Position numbers and translations under genes: made by a program. DNA of 64,000 nucleotides from an uncultured Paraburkholderia sp. (GTDB lineage: Bacteria; Pseudomonadota; Gammaproteobacteria; Burkholderiales; Burkholderiaceae), in contig CALNWN010000001.1 in assembly GCA_940746715.1 (NCBI GenBank), positions 558,001 to 622,000 of the forward strand. Direction: 5' to 3'. How positions within the stretch are numbered: position 1 is the first letter of the stretch; the number at the start of each line of letters is the position of its first letter. Positions 31,221 to 45,136 of the stretch are shown in pieces. The notes under the pieces are model-generated. The model made no database searches, was not told the origin of the DNA, and saw only the letters and a list, made by a program, of their open reading frames with translations.

Positions 31221-31427
31221 TCAAGGACGCCTCGAAAGACCAGAAGCGGCGCTAATCGACAATTTTTTCGTCACCACGAAGCCGAGCACGAGGAACACCA
31301 CGCACAGAATCACAAATACGACGAACAGGAACTTCGCGATTGCCGCCGCGCCCGCAGCGATGCCGGTAAAGCCAAGAAGGCCGGCTATCACCGCGATGAC
31401 GGCGAAGAACAACGCCCACTTCAGCAT
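31221..31427 (-). CDS. DUF1328 (UPF0391) small membrane protein, copy 2
   Basis: A 68-aa protein starting at ATG 31427 with AGGAGG 7 nt upstream. The core [19 protein letters not shown] is the same as in copy 1. The C-terminus is ~15 residues longer than usual ([15 protein letters not shown]), which may be native or the result of a lost stop. Confidence 0.88.
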   Translation of the reverse strand: MLKWALFFAVIAVIAGLLGFTGIAAGAAAIAKFLFVVFVILCVVFLVLGFVVTKKLSISAASGLSRRP

Positions 31428-31634
31428 GATGGCTACCTCCTGAAACAATGAATGGGATCAGGGTTCATCCTATCCAGCGGCGGCGGCGGGCGCATTCCGA
31501 CGCGCTCCGGTTTTCGTGTGAGAATCCGCTTACATTCGATTACGGCAGCGTTACGGCGCCCGCATTTGCCGGTGGCAGCGGCGCTCCCGTGAGGGCGACG
31601 AGCGCTACACTGATGCCTATTCAGGGAGTCGAAC

Positions 31635-33200
31635 GTGTCAAACATGCAGAACGCGCCAGATTTGCGCAACGACATGCAGCATGTAGCGGGACACGATGCC
31701 GGGCATGAGCCGGGACGAGACGCAGAACGTGAGCCCGGACATGAGGCACGGCATCAGGCGCAAACCCAAACCGCAAACCACGCCCAAGTCGAAGCGCCCT
31801 CACGCAGCGCCGCCGCGCGGCTGAGCGCCTGGATGCGCACTCGCAGCTGGGCGATCGCGATGACCGTGGCCATCGTGATCACCGTCGGCGGGCTCGTCAT
31901 TCTCGAGACGGCGCTCGAAGCGCGCGACGTCACCGTGCAACTGAGCGCGCTGGCGAGCCAGCTATCGCGTTTGAGCGCCCAACAAAGCGAGTTTCTTCTG
32001 ACGAAGAGCGAGGGCGCGGCACACGCCTTTTGCGCGACCGCGGCGCGCATTCGCGCGAGCGAAGAACCGCTGCAGCGCTTTTATCGCAGTCCTCAGGCCG
32101 ATAGCGCGAAGCTCGCGAGCTTCGCGCAGATTCGCGCGCTGATCGACGCGCGCATCGGAGCGGGCGCTGCGGCACTGCAGCGCGCCGCGACGCAACCGCT
32201 CGATATCGCCGCATGCGGCAGCACGAGCGGTGCACAAGCGGTGGACGCCGCGCTCGTCGACAGCACACTCAGCCTGCTGCGCGACAACGAAGAGCGCCGC
32301 GCGCAGCATGCGCTCGCCGCGAGCCGCGCCGATCAGCGCATCTCGACACTGTGCGCGGCGGGCCTGTCGGCGCTCAATATCGTGTTGTTCATTCTGCTGT
32401 TTCGCAACCTCGGCATCCAGATCGACAGGCAGGCACGTGTGCAACGCCAGTTGATCACGCAGCAAGGCGAACTCGACCAGCTCGTCAACGAACGCACGCG
32501 TCAACTGGAAGCGCTCGGCTGGCATCTGCAAGCCGTCAGCGAAAACGAGAAAACGCAGCTTGCGCGCGAACTGCACGACGAGCTCGGCGCGATCCTGACC
32601 GCGAGCAAGATGGACGTCGCGTGGGCGAACCGCAAGCTGAAGGAGAACGCTCCCGACATCGCGGAGAAGCTGCAGCGCGCGCTCGCCAACCTCGATCAGG
32701 GCATTGCGCTCAAGCGCCGCATCATCGAGGGCATGCGGCCCACCGTGCTCGCGAACTTCGGTCTCGTGACCGCGCTGCGCACGCTCGCCGACGAAGCCGC
32801 GCAGCGCAACAACTGGACGCTGAACCTGCAGCTTCCCGCAGACGATATTCAACTCGACGAGCAAACGGAAATCGCGCTTTTTCGCGTCGCGCAGGAATCA
32901 CTGACGAACGCCGCGAAGTACGCGTGCGTCGCAAGTGTCGATCGGCCTGCAAATCGGCAAGGGTGAGGTGACGCTCGATATCGCCGACAACGGCGTGGGC
33001 ATTATGCCGGCCGACCTCAAGCGCACGCATACGCATGGCCTCCTCGGCATGCGTATGCGCGTCGCCGCGCACGGCGGGCGCTTCGACATCCGGCGCGCCG
33101 TACCCAAAGGCACCGACATTCATATGTGGTCATGCCACGCGCGAGCACGGTCCCGCCGGACAACAACGGATCCTGCGCCCCGGCGAACACGCACATCTGA
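31635..33200 (+). pseudogene. Membrane sensor histidine kinase (HisKA_3, NarX-like), two frameshifts
   Basis: GTG 31635 (GGGAG 6 nt upstream) starts a His-rich cytoplasmic tail of ~60 residues. A membrane helix, a ~150-residue periplasmic helical domain and a second helix follow. The H-box is LARELHDELGAILTASKMD. In the ATPase domain AQESLTNAAKYA is followed by a 2-nt loss near 32922. The other frame gives VTLDIADNGVGI and GLLGMRMRVAAHGGR, then a 2-nt insertion at ~33123 spoils the last residues. Expected end is at 33200. It probably phosphorylated the LuxR regulator at 29574. Confidence 0.84.
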
Positions 33201-33419
33201 ACGCCGCGCCAAAGGCACCCCACGCGCGGCTGTAGGAGTGCGCCGACGCGAACACCAGAGCGCACCTACAACAAAATCGCAGCGCAGCCAACAGCGCGGC
33301 ATGCGCCCTTTTTTTAACATGCAATCAGACCGGATCGACTGGCGCACGCCACGGTCGGCAGCTAGCAAACCGCTAGCGGGCCACGTCAAACCGATACCTT
33401 CTCGACAAGGAGAACTTCC

Positions 33420-33553
33420 ATGAATCGACTGATCGCTTTGCTCCTAATTGCAGGCACGGCCGCGCTGGCCGGTTGCAACACGATGGCAGGCACGGCCAGG
33501 ATATCTCGAAGGGCGGCGACGCCCTCACCAATCAGGCTGAAAAGGCGAAGTAA
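33420..33553 (+). pseudogene. Entericidin-type small lipoprotein, frameshifted
   Basis: ATG 33420 starts MNRLIALLLIAGTAALAGC, a signal peptide with lipobox LAGC. One G is missing after MAG; the restored frame reads DISKGGDALTNQAEKAK and stops at 33553, the entericidin A/B ending. Without correction the frame runs on to 33583 with unrelated residues. AAGGAGA stands 6 nt upstream. Confidence 0.8.
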
Positions 33554-33619
33554 ATCGCCGCTACCCGAAAGCCATGCGTCGTGACGGCGCGTGGCGCATC
33601 GCCGTGATGCATCGTCGAC

Positions 33620-33650
33620 GCCCGCTGCGGGACACCGCAGCGGGCTTTTT
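33620..33650 (+). terminator. Rho-independent terminator after entericidin remnant
   Basis: An 11-bp perfect stem (33620-33630 with 33635-33645), loop GACA, then five T residues. Confidence 0.9.
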
Positions 33651-33737
33651 GTCGTTTGCGACTCGCGCTTGCTTCGAGGCTCGCGTGCTTCGCAGCGATA
33701 GGCAGGCGCGTGCAGCGTCGCAAACCGTCTGCACAAA

Positions 33738-33769
33738 CAAAGCGGCGACCCACTTGCGTGGATCGCCGC
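33738..33769 (-). terminator. Terminator of the DUF4397 gene
   Basis: GCGGCGA and CCAC (33742-33753) pair with GTGG and TCGCCGC (33758-33769) around a TTGC loop with one C/A mismatch. On the minus strand TTTGTTTGT follows. Confidence 0.75.
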
Positions 33770-33832
33770 CCCGTCCTCCCTAGGACTTGCCGCTATGCCT
33801 GCGCTGCAGTGCGCACATGCTTGCTAGCGAGC

Positions 33833-34627
33833 TTATACGCCCGTCAGCGTATTCGAGAGCTCGACGCTCGGTGTGCTCGTATTGCCGTTCTGCACGATCA
33901 GCAGATGAATCTGCCCCGCCGCAAGCTGGCTCAGCGCACCGCCGATCGGCACCGACGTGATGAGCCAGTCGGCGTTATTGGACAAGGTGAACGACTGCGA
34001 CTGGTAGATCGGCGTCCTGCTGCCCGCCGCGGTCGCGATCAGCACATACTGGCGGCCCGATAAGTAGATCGAATCCTGGCCGCTCGCCGGGACCGCGTTC
34101 TTGAACGCGACGCCTGCCATGGTCGGCGAGACGTTGCTGATGTTGGTGTTGCTGGCCTGCACCAGATACAGGTCGAGATTCGGCGCGTTGCCCGATGCAT
34201 TGAAGCCGCGCACGCGCGCGCTGTTGGACAGGAGGCCCTTGTCGAACGGATCGTCGATCAGGCCAATGTCCGGCGCCGCACTGCCGGGCAAGGCGAGCAC
34301 CGTATATTCGTGGCCCTTGGCGACATTCGGGAAATTGCCGCTCGCGAGCGGGGTCGTCGTGCCGGTCGCCGCATAGGCGACGTTCGTCGAGCCGGTGTTG
34401 ATGTTGGTGAAGTTCGTCACGCCCTTATACGAGACATTCGTCTGCCCCGACGGTGCGCTGCCGTTGACGAGAAAATCCACCGCCGGTCCGCTCGGGATCG
34501 CATGCACGAAATGGATTTCCGGGTTGGTGAGGCCGAGTTCCTTGCCTACATCGTCAGAGCCTCCACCGCACGCGCTCAGCACGGATGCGACGGCAATCAT
34601 GGCCGCCATGGTTCGAATCAGTTTCAT
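33833..34627 (-). CDS. DUF4397-containing lipoprotein
   Basis: A 264-aa intact protein. The signal peptide ends in lipobox LSAC, followed by GGGSDD, which should leave it lipid-anchored at an outer surface. The remainder consists of beta-rich segments typical of DUF4397 (IHFVHAIPSGPAVDFLVNG, YLSGRQYVLIATA). Start ATG 34627 is preferred because AGGTG lies 8 nt upstream; GTG 34636 is possible. Role unknown. Confidence 0.8.
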   Translation of the reverse strand: MKLIRTMAAMIAVASVLSACGGGSDDVGKELGLTNPEIHFVHAIPSGPAVDFLVNGSAPSGQTNVSYKGVTNFTNINTGSTNVAYAATGTTTPLASGNFPNVAKGHEYTVLALPGSAAPDIGLIDDPFDKGLLSNSARVRGFNASGNAPNLDLYLVQASNTNISNVSPTMAGVAFKNAVPASGQDSIYLSGRQYVLIATAAGSRTPIYQSQSFTLSNNADWLITSVPIGGALSQLAAGQIHLLIVQNGNTSTPSVELSNTLTGV

Positions 34628-36940
<2,313 letters not shown>

Positions 36941-37048
36941 CGCGCGGCGTGCGACGTGCCTGCGTGCCGACCGGGCATAACTGGGCGACGCTGACTGCCT
37001 GAGCCTGACCCCGCGGGCCCGTCCCTCGTTCGCGAACAGCAACGGGCC

Positions 37049-37946
37049 TCAGGCGAGCCCTTTCTTCCGATAATCGAGCCAGAAAGACAGGCCCACGCTG
37101 ACCAAAATGACGACGGTCGCGATCACCGTCGAATGCGTGACCGGCTCGCCGAGCAGCAACGCGCCGAGCGCCACGGCCACGACCGGATTCACATACATGC
37201 AGCTGCTCGCGATAATCGGGCTCGTGTGCCGGATGAGGAAACCGTAGGCCACGTAGGCGGCCATCGTGCCGATCAGCATCAGATAGATGAACGCCAGCAC
37301 CGGCAGGAAATGCACGTCGAGCATCCGCTTGCCGGAGACCCACGCGACCAGGGTCGACATGGCGCCGCCGAAGCCGATTTGCAGCGACGTCGATAAAAAC
37401 AGGTCCGACGGCAGTTTCAGGCGGCTGGCCAGGTGGGCACCGCCCGCCCAAAAGAGCGCGCCGCACAGAATCGCGAGACTGCCGCCCGCTGACCCTGGCG
37501 CGCTGTCGCCATGGCTCAGGATTGCTATGCCGACGAGCTCGAGCCCCACCGCGAACCACTCGCCTTTCCCGATCTTGCGCCCGGCGACCGCGGCGATCAC
37601 CGTCGCGGTGCCGGTGCCGACCGTGCGCATGCCATACGCGAGCATGCCGCTCGACAAACCGACCAGCATCGTGCCGACAAATCCGGCATTGCGGATTTCC
37701 GCGAGGCTTGGCCACACCGGCTCGCGGCGCGCTGCGAGCGCGAAGAGTCCGACGCCCGCGAACAGGTTGCGCAGGGCCCGACATCAGCAGCGGCGGGAAC
37801 GAGCCCAGCGCGACGTGCACGGCGAGATAAGTGGAGCCCCACACCAGATAGACGACGCCGAGCGCAAGCGCGACCTGGCCGTTGCGCGAACGCGGCAAAC
37901 GGATCGGGAAACCACGCGAAAACCGGCCTGAAAGTTCCTGCGACAT
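37049..37946 (-). pseudogene. EamA/DMT-family transporter, one frameshift
   Basis: ATG 37946 starts MSQELSGRFSRG and runs through LGVVYLVWGSTYLAVHVAL to LLMSG. An extra C near 37777 shifts the frame. The rest (RNLFAGVGLFALAARREPVW to DYRKKGLA) continues in the other frame for ~250 residues with eight helices and the repeat motif GTMAAYVAYGFLI. Joined length (~300 aa) and ten helices fit the family of amino acid and metabolite exporters. Confidence 0.82.
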
Positions 37947-38244
37947 ACCGTCAACCCGCCCGCGCCGTTCGAAATTCCCGCTGCGGGGACGGCGGACACC
38001 GCATCGGCGATGCGGTCAAACGGGCGAGGCTGGCGGACATGATGGTGGAGCGAAGGACGATAGTTGGCTAACAGAGAAAGCCATACGGGAACTGCCAAGC
38101 CGCGCCGGCAGCTCCGGCAGATTCGCGGCTCGCGCCCCGTAAATGCAGGCCCGAGGCACTGCGAATGCACGGCGCGCATCGCATTATGCAGTAAGCGCCC
38201 ACCGCGCCAGGCGAAAGAATCGTAACTTTTGGTGCGCATGCAAC

Positions 38245-38273
38245 AAAAAGCCGGGGCCAAACCGCGCCCCGGC
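38245..38273 (-). terminator. Rho-independent terminator downstream of the MxKDx gene
   Basis: GCCGGGGC (38250-38257) pairs perfectly with GCCCCGGC (38266-38273). On the minus strand five T residues follow. It lies 105 bp past the stop at 38380. Confidence 0.8.
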
Positions 38274-38379
38274 ATGCTGTGTGAGTTGTGCCGCCCACCG
38301 CGGCCTATGCGGTGCGCATCAGGCCCAACGCGGCGCGCCGCGATGCTTCGTACGGGCGGGCTGCACGCGCCGCGTCGCC

Positions 38380-38610
38380 TCAGTTGCTCATTGCACCCGA
38401 CGCCTCGTGCTTCATACCCATCGCGTCGCCCTTTTTCATCTTGTCGTGCTTCATGGCGTCTTTTTTCATGTGGTCCTTCGACATGGCATCTTTCGACATC
38501 GCATCATGCGACATCGAACCGTTGGACATGGCACCGCTCGCCTGGGCGAACGCGGCGCCGCCGCTGGTCAGGAGAGCGACGGCTACTGCGGCGATTGCAA
38601 GCTTTTTCAT
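38380..38610 (-). CDS. Pentapeptide MxKDx repeat protein
   Basis: A 76-aa secreted protein. Residues 1-23 are a signal peptide ending AAFAQA. The mature part is built of five-residue units such as MSKDA, MSKDH, MKKDA and MKHDK, the MxKDx family pattern; charge and methionine content suggest metal or stress roles, but function is unknown. Start 38610 has GGAG 8 nt upstream; an in-frame start at 38691 has no signal-peptide logic. Confidence 0.85.
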   Translation of the reverse strand: MKKLAIAAVAVALLTSGGAAFAQASGAMSNGSMSHDAMSKDAMSKDHMKKDAMKHDKMKKGDAMGMKHEASGAMSN

Positions 38611-38719
38611 GGGATGACTCCGTTTGTTGTAGATGAATCGAACCGGCTCGTGCCGGCATCTTTCCGAAGCTTCTGCCGAGCGGGACCGCATGCGCCTCGC
38701 GCATGCGGCGACCCGCGCG

Positions 38720-39511
38720 TCAGGAACCTCCGAACCAGTTGTAACCCTGATCGACCCAGTAGCCGCCAGGATAAGTGTTGGTCACGAACATCTCGACGAT
38801 GTGCTTCGGATTATTGTAGCCGAGCTTGGTCGGCATGCGCAGCTTCATCGGGAAACCGTATTTCGCGGGCAGCCGCGCGCCGTCGTAGGAAAAGGTGAGC
38901 AGTGTCTGCGAATGCAGCGCGGTCGGCATGTCGATACTTTCGTAGTAATCGTCCGCGCATTTGAAGCCGACGTACTTCGCACTCGTATCCGCGCCGATGC
39001 GCCGCAGGAAGTCGCCGAACGGCGTGCCGCCCCAGCGGCCGATTGCGCTCCACCCTTCCACGCAGATGTGCCGCGTGATCTGCTCTGCGTGCGGCAGCGC
39101 GTAGAGCTCGGGCAAGGTCCAGACACGCTGACCGGTGACGAGGCCGCTGACTTTCAGCTTGTAGTCCGATGCGTCGACCTGCGGCACGTCGTCGATGCCG
39201 TAATACGCGTTAAATGGAAACGGTCGCGTGATTTGCGCTTCGGTGTATGTCGGCGCGAGCAGCTTTGGGTTGAACAACGCGGCTTGCGCGCGATCGTTCA
39301 GGCGCGAAACGGCGGTGAGAAACTTGTTGACCGATTCGTCGTCGGTGAGCGAGCAGCCCGTCAGCAGCGACAGCCCGCCAAGTGACAGAAGCTGCTTGCC
39401 GAAAAGACGCCGCGACGGCATGGAGAGCTCGCGGCGGGCGTCGATCAGGATCGACTCGCGGTCAAGCTTATGGGCGCCTTTTACCGGGAATGCTTCAGGT
39501 AGCTTGTTCAT
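38720..39511 (-). CDS. Molybdopterin-dependent oxidoreductase (sulfite oxidase/MsrP-like)
   Basis: A 263-aa intact protein. Near residue 40 a hydrophobic stretch ends in LLTGCS, suggesting membrane anchoring or export. The molybdopterin domain has RHICVEGWSAIGRWGGTPF, in which the cysteine should ligate Mo, and KCADDYYESIDMPTAL. Its C-terminus is VDQGYNWFGGS. Related proteins transfer electrons to a membrane cytochrome b; the adjacent cytochrome b gene is broken, so the natural electron partner may be gone. The substrate is unknown. Confidence 0.85.
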   Translation of the reverse strand: MNKLPEAFPVKGAHKLDRESILIDARRELSMPSRRLFGKQLLSLGGLSLLTGCSLTDDESVNKFLTAVSRLNDRAQAALFNPKLLAPTYTEAQITRPFPFNAYYGIDDVPQVDASDYKLKVSGLVTGQRVWTLPELYALPHAEQITRHICVEGWSAIGRWGGTPFGDFLRRIGADTSAKYVGFKCADDYYESIDMPTALHSQTLLTFSYDGARLPAKYGFPMKLRMPTKLGYNNPKHIVEMFVTNTYPGGYWVDQGYNWFGGS

Positions 39512-39543
39512 GATTCGGCATCCGTAATATTTGAACGTTGTAC

Positions 39544-40181
39544 TCAGCGCCCACGCAACATGGCGACGAGCGAACGCGGCACGAGCGCGACCATCACGAG
39601 ATGCACGACGATAAACGCGGCCATGAGCGCCATCGCACAGAAGTGGACGATGCGTGCGTTGTCGTAGCCGCCCATCAGTTCGCGCAACAGCGGAAACTGC
39701 ACCGACTTCCAGATGGCGAGCCCGGACAGCACGAGCACGATGAGATCGAAAACAACGAACAGGTAGGCGAATTTCTGCACTGCGTTGTAGACCCGCAGGT
39801 CGGCGTGCGAGAGCTTGCCCATCAACGCAGCGGTGAAATCGCGCCACACCGCTCGCGGCGAGAGCGGCAGGAACTTGCGCACAAAACGACGGCTCGCGAG
39901 GTTCATCGCAAGATAGACGAGCCCGTTGAAAACCAGCAGCCACATTGCGGCGAAGTGCCATTGCAGCGCGCCGCCAAGCCAGCCGCCCAGCGTGATTTGC
40001 GTCCGGAATACTGAACGAGGCGAAAACCGGCGACGCGTCGTAAATACGCCACCCAGAGAGCATCATCACGATCGCCGCGAGCGCGTTGAGCCAATGCGTG
40101 ACGCGCACCCAGAGCGGATGGATCGCGCCGCGCGGGCACGGCAGGCGGCGCATTGCCGCGAACAACGTGAGGCGTAGCCAT
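39544..40181 (-). pseudogene. Cytochrome b561-like membrane subunit, two frameshifts
   Basis: ATG 40181 has AGGAGA 6 nt upstream. One extra C near 40171 shifts the frame at once; the correct frame reads TLFAAMRRLPCPRG and VRVTHWLNALAAIVMMLSGW. An extra base near 40010 shifts it again; the final frame reads QITLGGWLGGALQWHFAAMW and runs to 39544. Joined, this is a ~212-aa four-helix cytochrome b with histidines in THW, QWHFAAMW and IVHFCAM/VVHLVM positions that could bind two hemes. It would have served the molybdopterin protein downstream. Confidence 0.8.
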
Positions 40182-40210
40182 GACAGTCTCCTGTGATTGA
40201 CGACGTGCGT

Positions 40211-41050
40211 TCAATGGCAGAACCCGAGTTCCGCCACTTGCAGGACGTCGCCGGTTGCTGCGTTTTCGACGAAGGCGACCACGCCGAATCGGTCGGCGGA
40301 AACGTCGGTGCCTGCATTCGCGCCGGCATCGGCGAGCCGGATGTCGCGACGAATGTGCGCATTGCCGCCGACAAGCGGCACCGGGCCGAACCATTGCCGC
40401 ACCACTCGCTCGTGATGCAAGGTCGCACCACGGTTTTCTCCCGCGCCCACCTGCGTGCTCAGCGCGTTTTCATACACGGCGACATAGGCGTCGAGTTGGG
40501 CCGCGGCGTCGGCGGTCCGGCTGTCGAAGCGGGCCGCGACGTCGAACGCGCCGCCCGCTCGCGGCATGATTTCCAGAGCGACGTTGGCGTCGGACGGCTG
40601 CCCGATCAGCTGCGCCACGCGGCTATTGAAACTCTCCGGCCGCGACCAGCTTCCAATTCGCGGCCCGCTACGAAGACCTCGGGCGTATAGATCGTGTGGT
40701 CGCCCGCAAGATGGGTCAGCGACTCCTGACGCTCGGTGAAACGGTGCTGCGAGAACCGGTCGGTCCAGCCGAGGCTGTTCCAGTAATCGACGTGCAGCGC
40801 GAGCGGCACGACGCTTCGCGCGGCGCCGCTGTTTTTCCATTGACCGAGCCACGCGTCGGCGGGCGGGCAGCTGTTGCAGCCTTCGCTGCTGTAAAGCTCG
40901 ACGAGCGCAACGCGATGAGCGGGACTACGCGCTGCACATCGCGCCGGCTGCGCTCGCCAAACCGCTCGCGCACAACAGCGCGAGTGCGGTGACGAGTGCG
41001 ACGGCGCGCGTGAACGGCCGGCTCGCGCGGCGCATGAAGACTGATTGCAT
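40211..41050 (-). pseudogene. DUF1223 thioredoxin-like periplasmic protein, two frameshifts
   Basis: ATG 41050 starts a signal peptide (MQSVFMRRASRPFTRAVAL... ASAAG). A lost CG near 40926 creates TAG. The restored frame gives VALVELYSSEGCNSCPPADA, the DUF1223 signature with CxxC, and LALHVDYWNSLGWTDRFS. A second break near 40660 precedes SFNSRVAQLIGQPSDANVAL and the normal end at 40211. Joined length (~280 aa) is normal. Function is unknown beyond the thioredoxin-like fold. Confidence 0.78.
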
Positions 41051-41622
41051 GACGTGCTCCGATCAGGATCTGCACGTTTGTCGAAGGGCGCGGCCGGTTA
41101 TGACACCGCGCTGCAAATTTTTTTGCCTGTTTTTTTCTGCGCTTTTTCGGGCCGGCAGCGGCGAGTGTCCACGCGATGTCGCCGGTTTCGAACGCTCATC
41201 TTTCAACACCGAAATGTTCGCCAAGGCCGTTGAAAGACGCCGTGCTAACATGTTCTTATTCTCCGCGCTGCTTCTCCGCTTTCTTCGCACCGCTCGAATT
41301 CCAGTTGCGCGCCGTCCACTTCATTCGACACCTGCCGGCCACTCATGCGTTTCCCGACCTCCCGCGCCTTCACCCGCTTGCGCTTCTCTCGCGCAACCGG
41401 GTGCGCGCGCGTGGAGTGCGCGCCGCAATGGGCCGGCGAACCGTCGCCAACGCTTGCCGCAGTAACGGCCCCGCTCCAGGCCGCCCGGCACTCCGACTGA
41501 CGCAGTTCTCCTTCTTGCCTGAAACCGCGTCGTTGCCCCTAAGGGGACTGTCGGAGCGCCGGGCCGATCCCATCCGCGTGACCTTTCCCCCAGAGATTGC
41601 AGATCGAACTGGAGCAGCAACC
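41051..41622. other. Long non-coding stretch upstream of the rnk remnant
   Basis: No gene recognised. It contains poly-T tracts at ~41120-41155 and a TGCTAACAT extended -10-like element (12-mer GTGCTAACATGT at 41242-41253) identical to one at 4414-4425. A weak transcription start near 41258, reading toward rnk, is possible. The rest, 41270-41600, is CT-rich on the plus strand with no clear structure. Confidence 0.35.
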
Positions 41623-42043
41623 GTGAAAACGACCCGAAGGACCAAGCAGTGTTACCTCACTGAACTCGACGTCGCCCGTCTTGAGAAACACGCCGCCGCG
41701 CCCGGCGCGAACGCTCGCTTTCAGGAGATGCTCGACGACGTCCTGGAACGCGCCGTGATCGTCGACTCGCGGGAGATTCCCGCCAACGTGGTCACGATGA
41801 ACTCGCAGACCACGCTCGTCGACGAAACAAGCGGCGAGGAGATGACATGGACGGGTCGTCTATCCGCCCGACGCCGACTTCGCGCATGGGCGCCTGAACG
41901 TGTTTTCGCCGGTGGGCCTTGCGCTGCTCGGAGCGAAACGCGGCGAACAGATCCGCTTCATGCCGCCAAGCGGCGACGAAAAAGTGCTGAAGCTCGCGAA
42001 AATCCTGTATCAGCCCGAAGCCGCCGACGACTTCACGCTCTAG
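41623..42043 (+). pseudogene. rnk: Rnk-type nucleoside diphosphate kinase regulator (GreA-like C-domain), frameshifted
   Basis: GTG 41623 (GGAG 8 nt upstream) starts MKTTRRTKQCYLTELDVARL. The N-terminal coiled region is intact, and the GreA/B-like domain begins VTMNSQTTLVDETSGEE. An extra G at 41853-41855 shifts the frame after MTWT. The restored frame reads VVYPPDADFAHGRLNVFSP and ends at 42043. The total of ~140 aa is normal. Rnk binds RNA polymerase's secondary channel in E. coli. Confidence 0.82.
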
Positions 42044-42222
42044 CTACACGGCCGCTTTGCACGCGCGGCCGGTGCTGCGGCGCGTCATCGAAGGCGCGCC
42101 CGTCAATACAAGCATAGTCCGCTAATCGCGCCGCGTTGGCCGCTGCGCGCACGCCGGCTCTCAGGCGCAGAAAAGAGACCGCTGCGCCATGCCCGCCTCG
42201 GCGGCGCAGCATCGCGCAGCGG

Positions 42223-42252
42223 TTGCCAAGCGCCGCCCGCCCGGTGTATCGT
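42223..42252 (+). promoter_or_regulatory. Predicted promoter of thiC
   Basis: TTGCCA (42223-42228), an 18-bp spacer, then TATCGT (42247-42252). The expected start near 42259 lies 5 nt before the riboswitch. Confidence 0.5.
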
Positions 42253-42263
42253 GTGCGCTGCTA

Positions 42264-42363
42264 ACGCGGGGGTCCTGCGGTGCACTGGGGTTGGAGGTCC
42301 GTGCAACGTGGGTGAGAAATACCCTTTGAACCTGATCTGGATAATGCCAGCGCAGGGAAGCGT
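42264..42363 (+). promoter_or_regulatory. TPP riboswitch (THI element)
   Basis: P1 is ACGC (42264-42267) with GCGT (42360-42363). Conserved blocks are GTGAGAAATACCC, TTGAACCTGATCTGGATAAT and GCCAGCGCAGGGAAG. These match the THI-box core that binds thiamine pyrophosphate and switches thiC expression off. Downstream, CTCC (42482-42485) can pair with the GGAG ribosome-binding site at 42496-42499, so control of translation initiation is likely; that part is inference. Confidence 0.95.
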
Positions 42364-42473
42364 ACGGATTTCGCACTCCGGCTTTTGAGCCTCACCCCTC
42401 GCGAATTCCGACTACTTCCATCTCGTCTCCTGCTTAGCGGCCCCACATCGAATGGGACCGGACTCAGGCGTAA

Positions 42474-44432
<1,959 letters not shown>

Positions 44433-44443
44433 TGCATGAGCCC

Positions 44444-44477
44444 CGCATCGAGTCGGGCCGCGGCCCGACTCGATGCG
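44444..44477. repeat. 34-bp perfect palindrome without spacer after thiC
   Basis: 17 bases (44444-44460) are followed immediately by their exact reverse complement (44461-44477). The centre is GGGCCGCGGCCC. It lies 12 nt after the thiC stop and is followed by a separate T-rich terminator. It has no T run of its own. Confidence 0.9.
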
Positions 44478-44499
44478 CGCAACTTCCCGCTGTCTTCCG

Positions 44500-44524
44500 A
44501 GCCCGCCACCCGGCGGGCTTTTTT
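44500..44524 (+). terminator. Rho-independent terminator of thiC
   Basis: AGCCCGCC (44500-44507) pairs with GGCGGGCT (44512-44519), loop ACCC, followed by six T residues. Confidence 0.93.
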
Positions 44525-44695
44525 CGTCCATGACCTCAGGCACGCGGCATGCTGCATTCGGGGAAACATTTGATTACGAAACCGTCAGTCTGCTGACAAC
44601 CTCATACAACTCGAAACCGGTTGCGGCGATAAGATCAAACCAACAAATGCATAACGACAGGCGGCTTCGAATCACAACAAAGGGAGTGAGTCATC

Positions 44696-44908
44696 ATGAA
44701 ATCGATTCGTAAAATGGGTTCGCTTGCGGTGCTGGTCGCCGTTGTCACAAGCCTTTCTGCGTGCGAGGGTATGACGACGCGCCAACGCGACACGGCAATC
44801 GGCGCGGGTGTGGGCGGCGCGGCAGGCGCGGTGATCGGCGGCAGCGCGCTCTCCACACTCGGCGGCGCAGCTGTGGGCGGTGTGATCGGCAACCAGGTGG
44901 GCAAGTAA
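44696..44908 (+). CDS. Glycine-zipper (OsmB-like) small lipoprotein
   Basis: A 70-aa intact lipoprotein. Signal peptide with lipobox LSAC (Cys-23), then a glycine zipper AIGAGVGGAAGAVIGG and a second GGAAVGGVIGNQVGK. AGGGAG lies 7 nt upstream. OsmB-type proteins are membrane lipoproteins linked to osmotic stress; the role here is inferred. Confidence 0.88.
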   Translation: MKSIRKMGSLAVLVAVVTSLSACEGMTTRQRDTAIGAGVGGAAGAVIGGSALSTLGGAAVGGVIGNQVGK

Positions 44909-44926
44909 GTCTTTGAGCAAGAGGCA

Positions 44927-44963
44927 GCAGAGCGGGCCGGGCGCACTGCCCGGCCCGCTCTGC
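44927..44963 (+). terminator. Strong hairpin after the glycine-zipper lipoprotein
   Basis: A perfect 16-bp stem (44927-44942 with 44948-44963) with loop GCACT. There is no T run, so it may act as a transcript stabiliser or a weak terminator. Confidence 0.6.
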
Positions 44964-45136
44964 GCTTGCCGGTCCGCATGAAAACGGCAGCGCACCGGGA
45001 GCCGCCGCGCGCGGCTGCAATGCGGCGAAATACGCCGTTAAGGTTTTGCCATCCTCCTCGCGCCTCATGGGCGTAAGCTCGTGCGATAACGTGCCGACGA
45101 TGGCGTCGGTCGCGTTGTTTGCAAGCGGAGCGCGCC

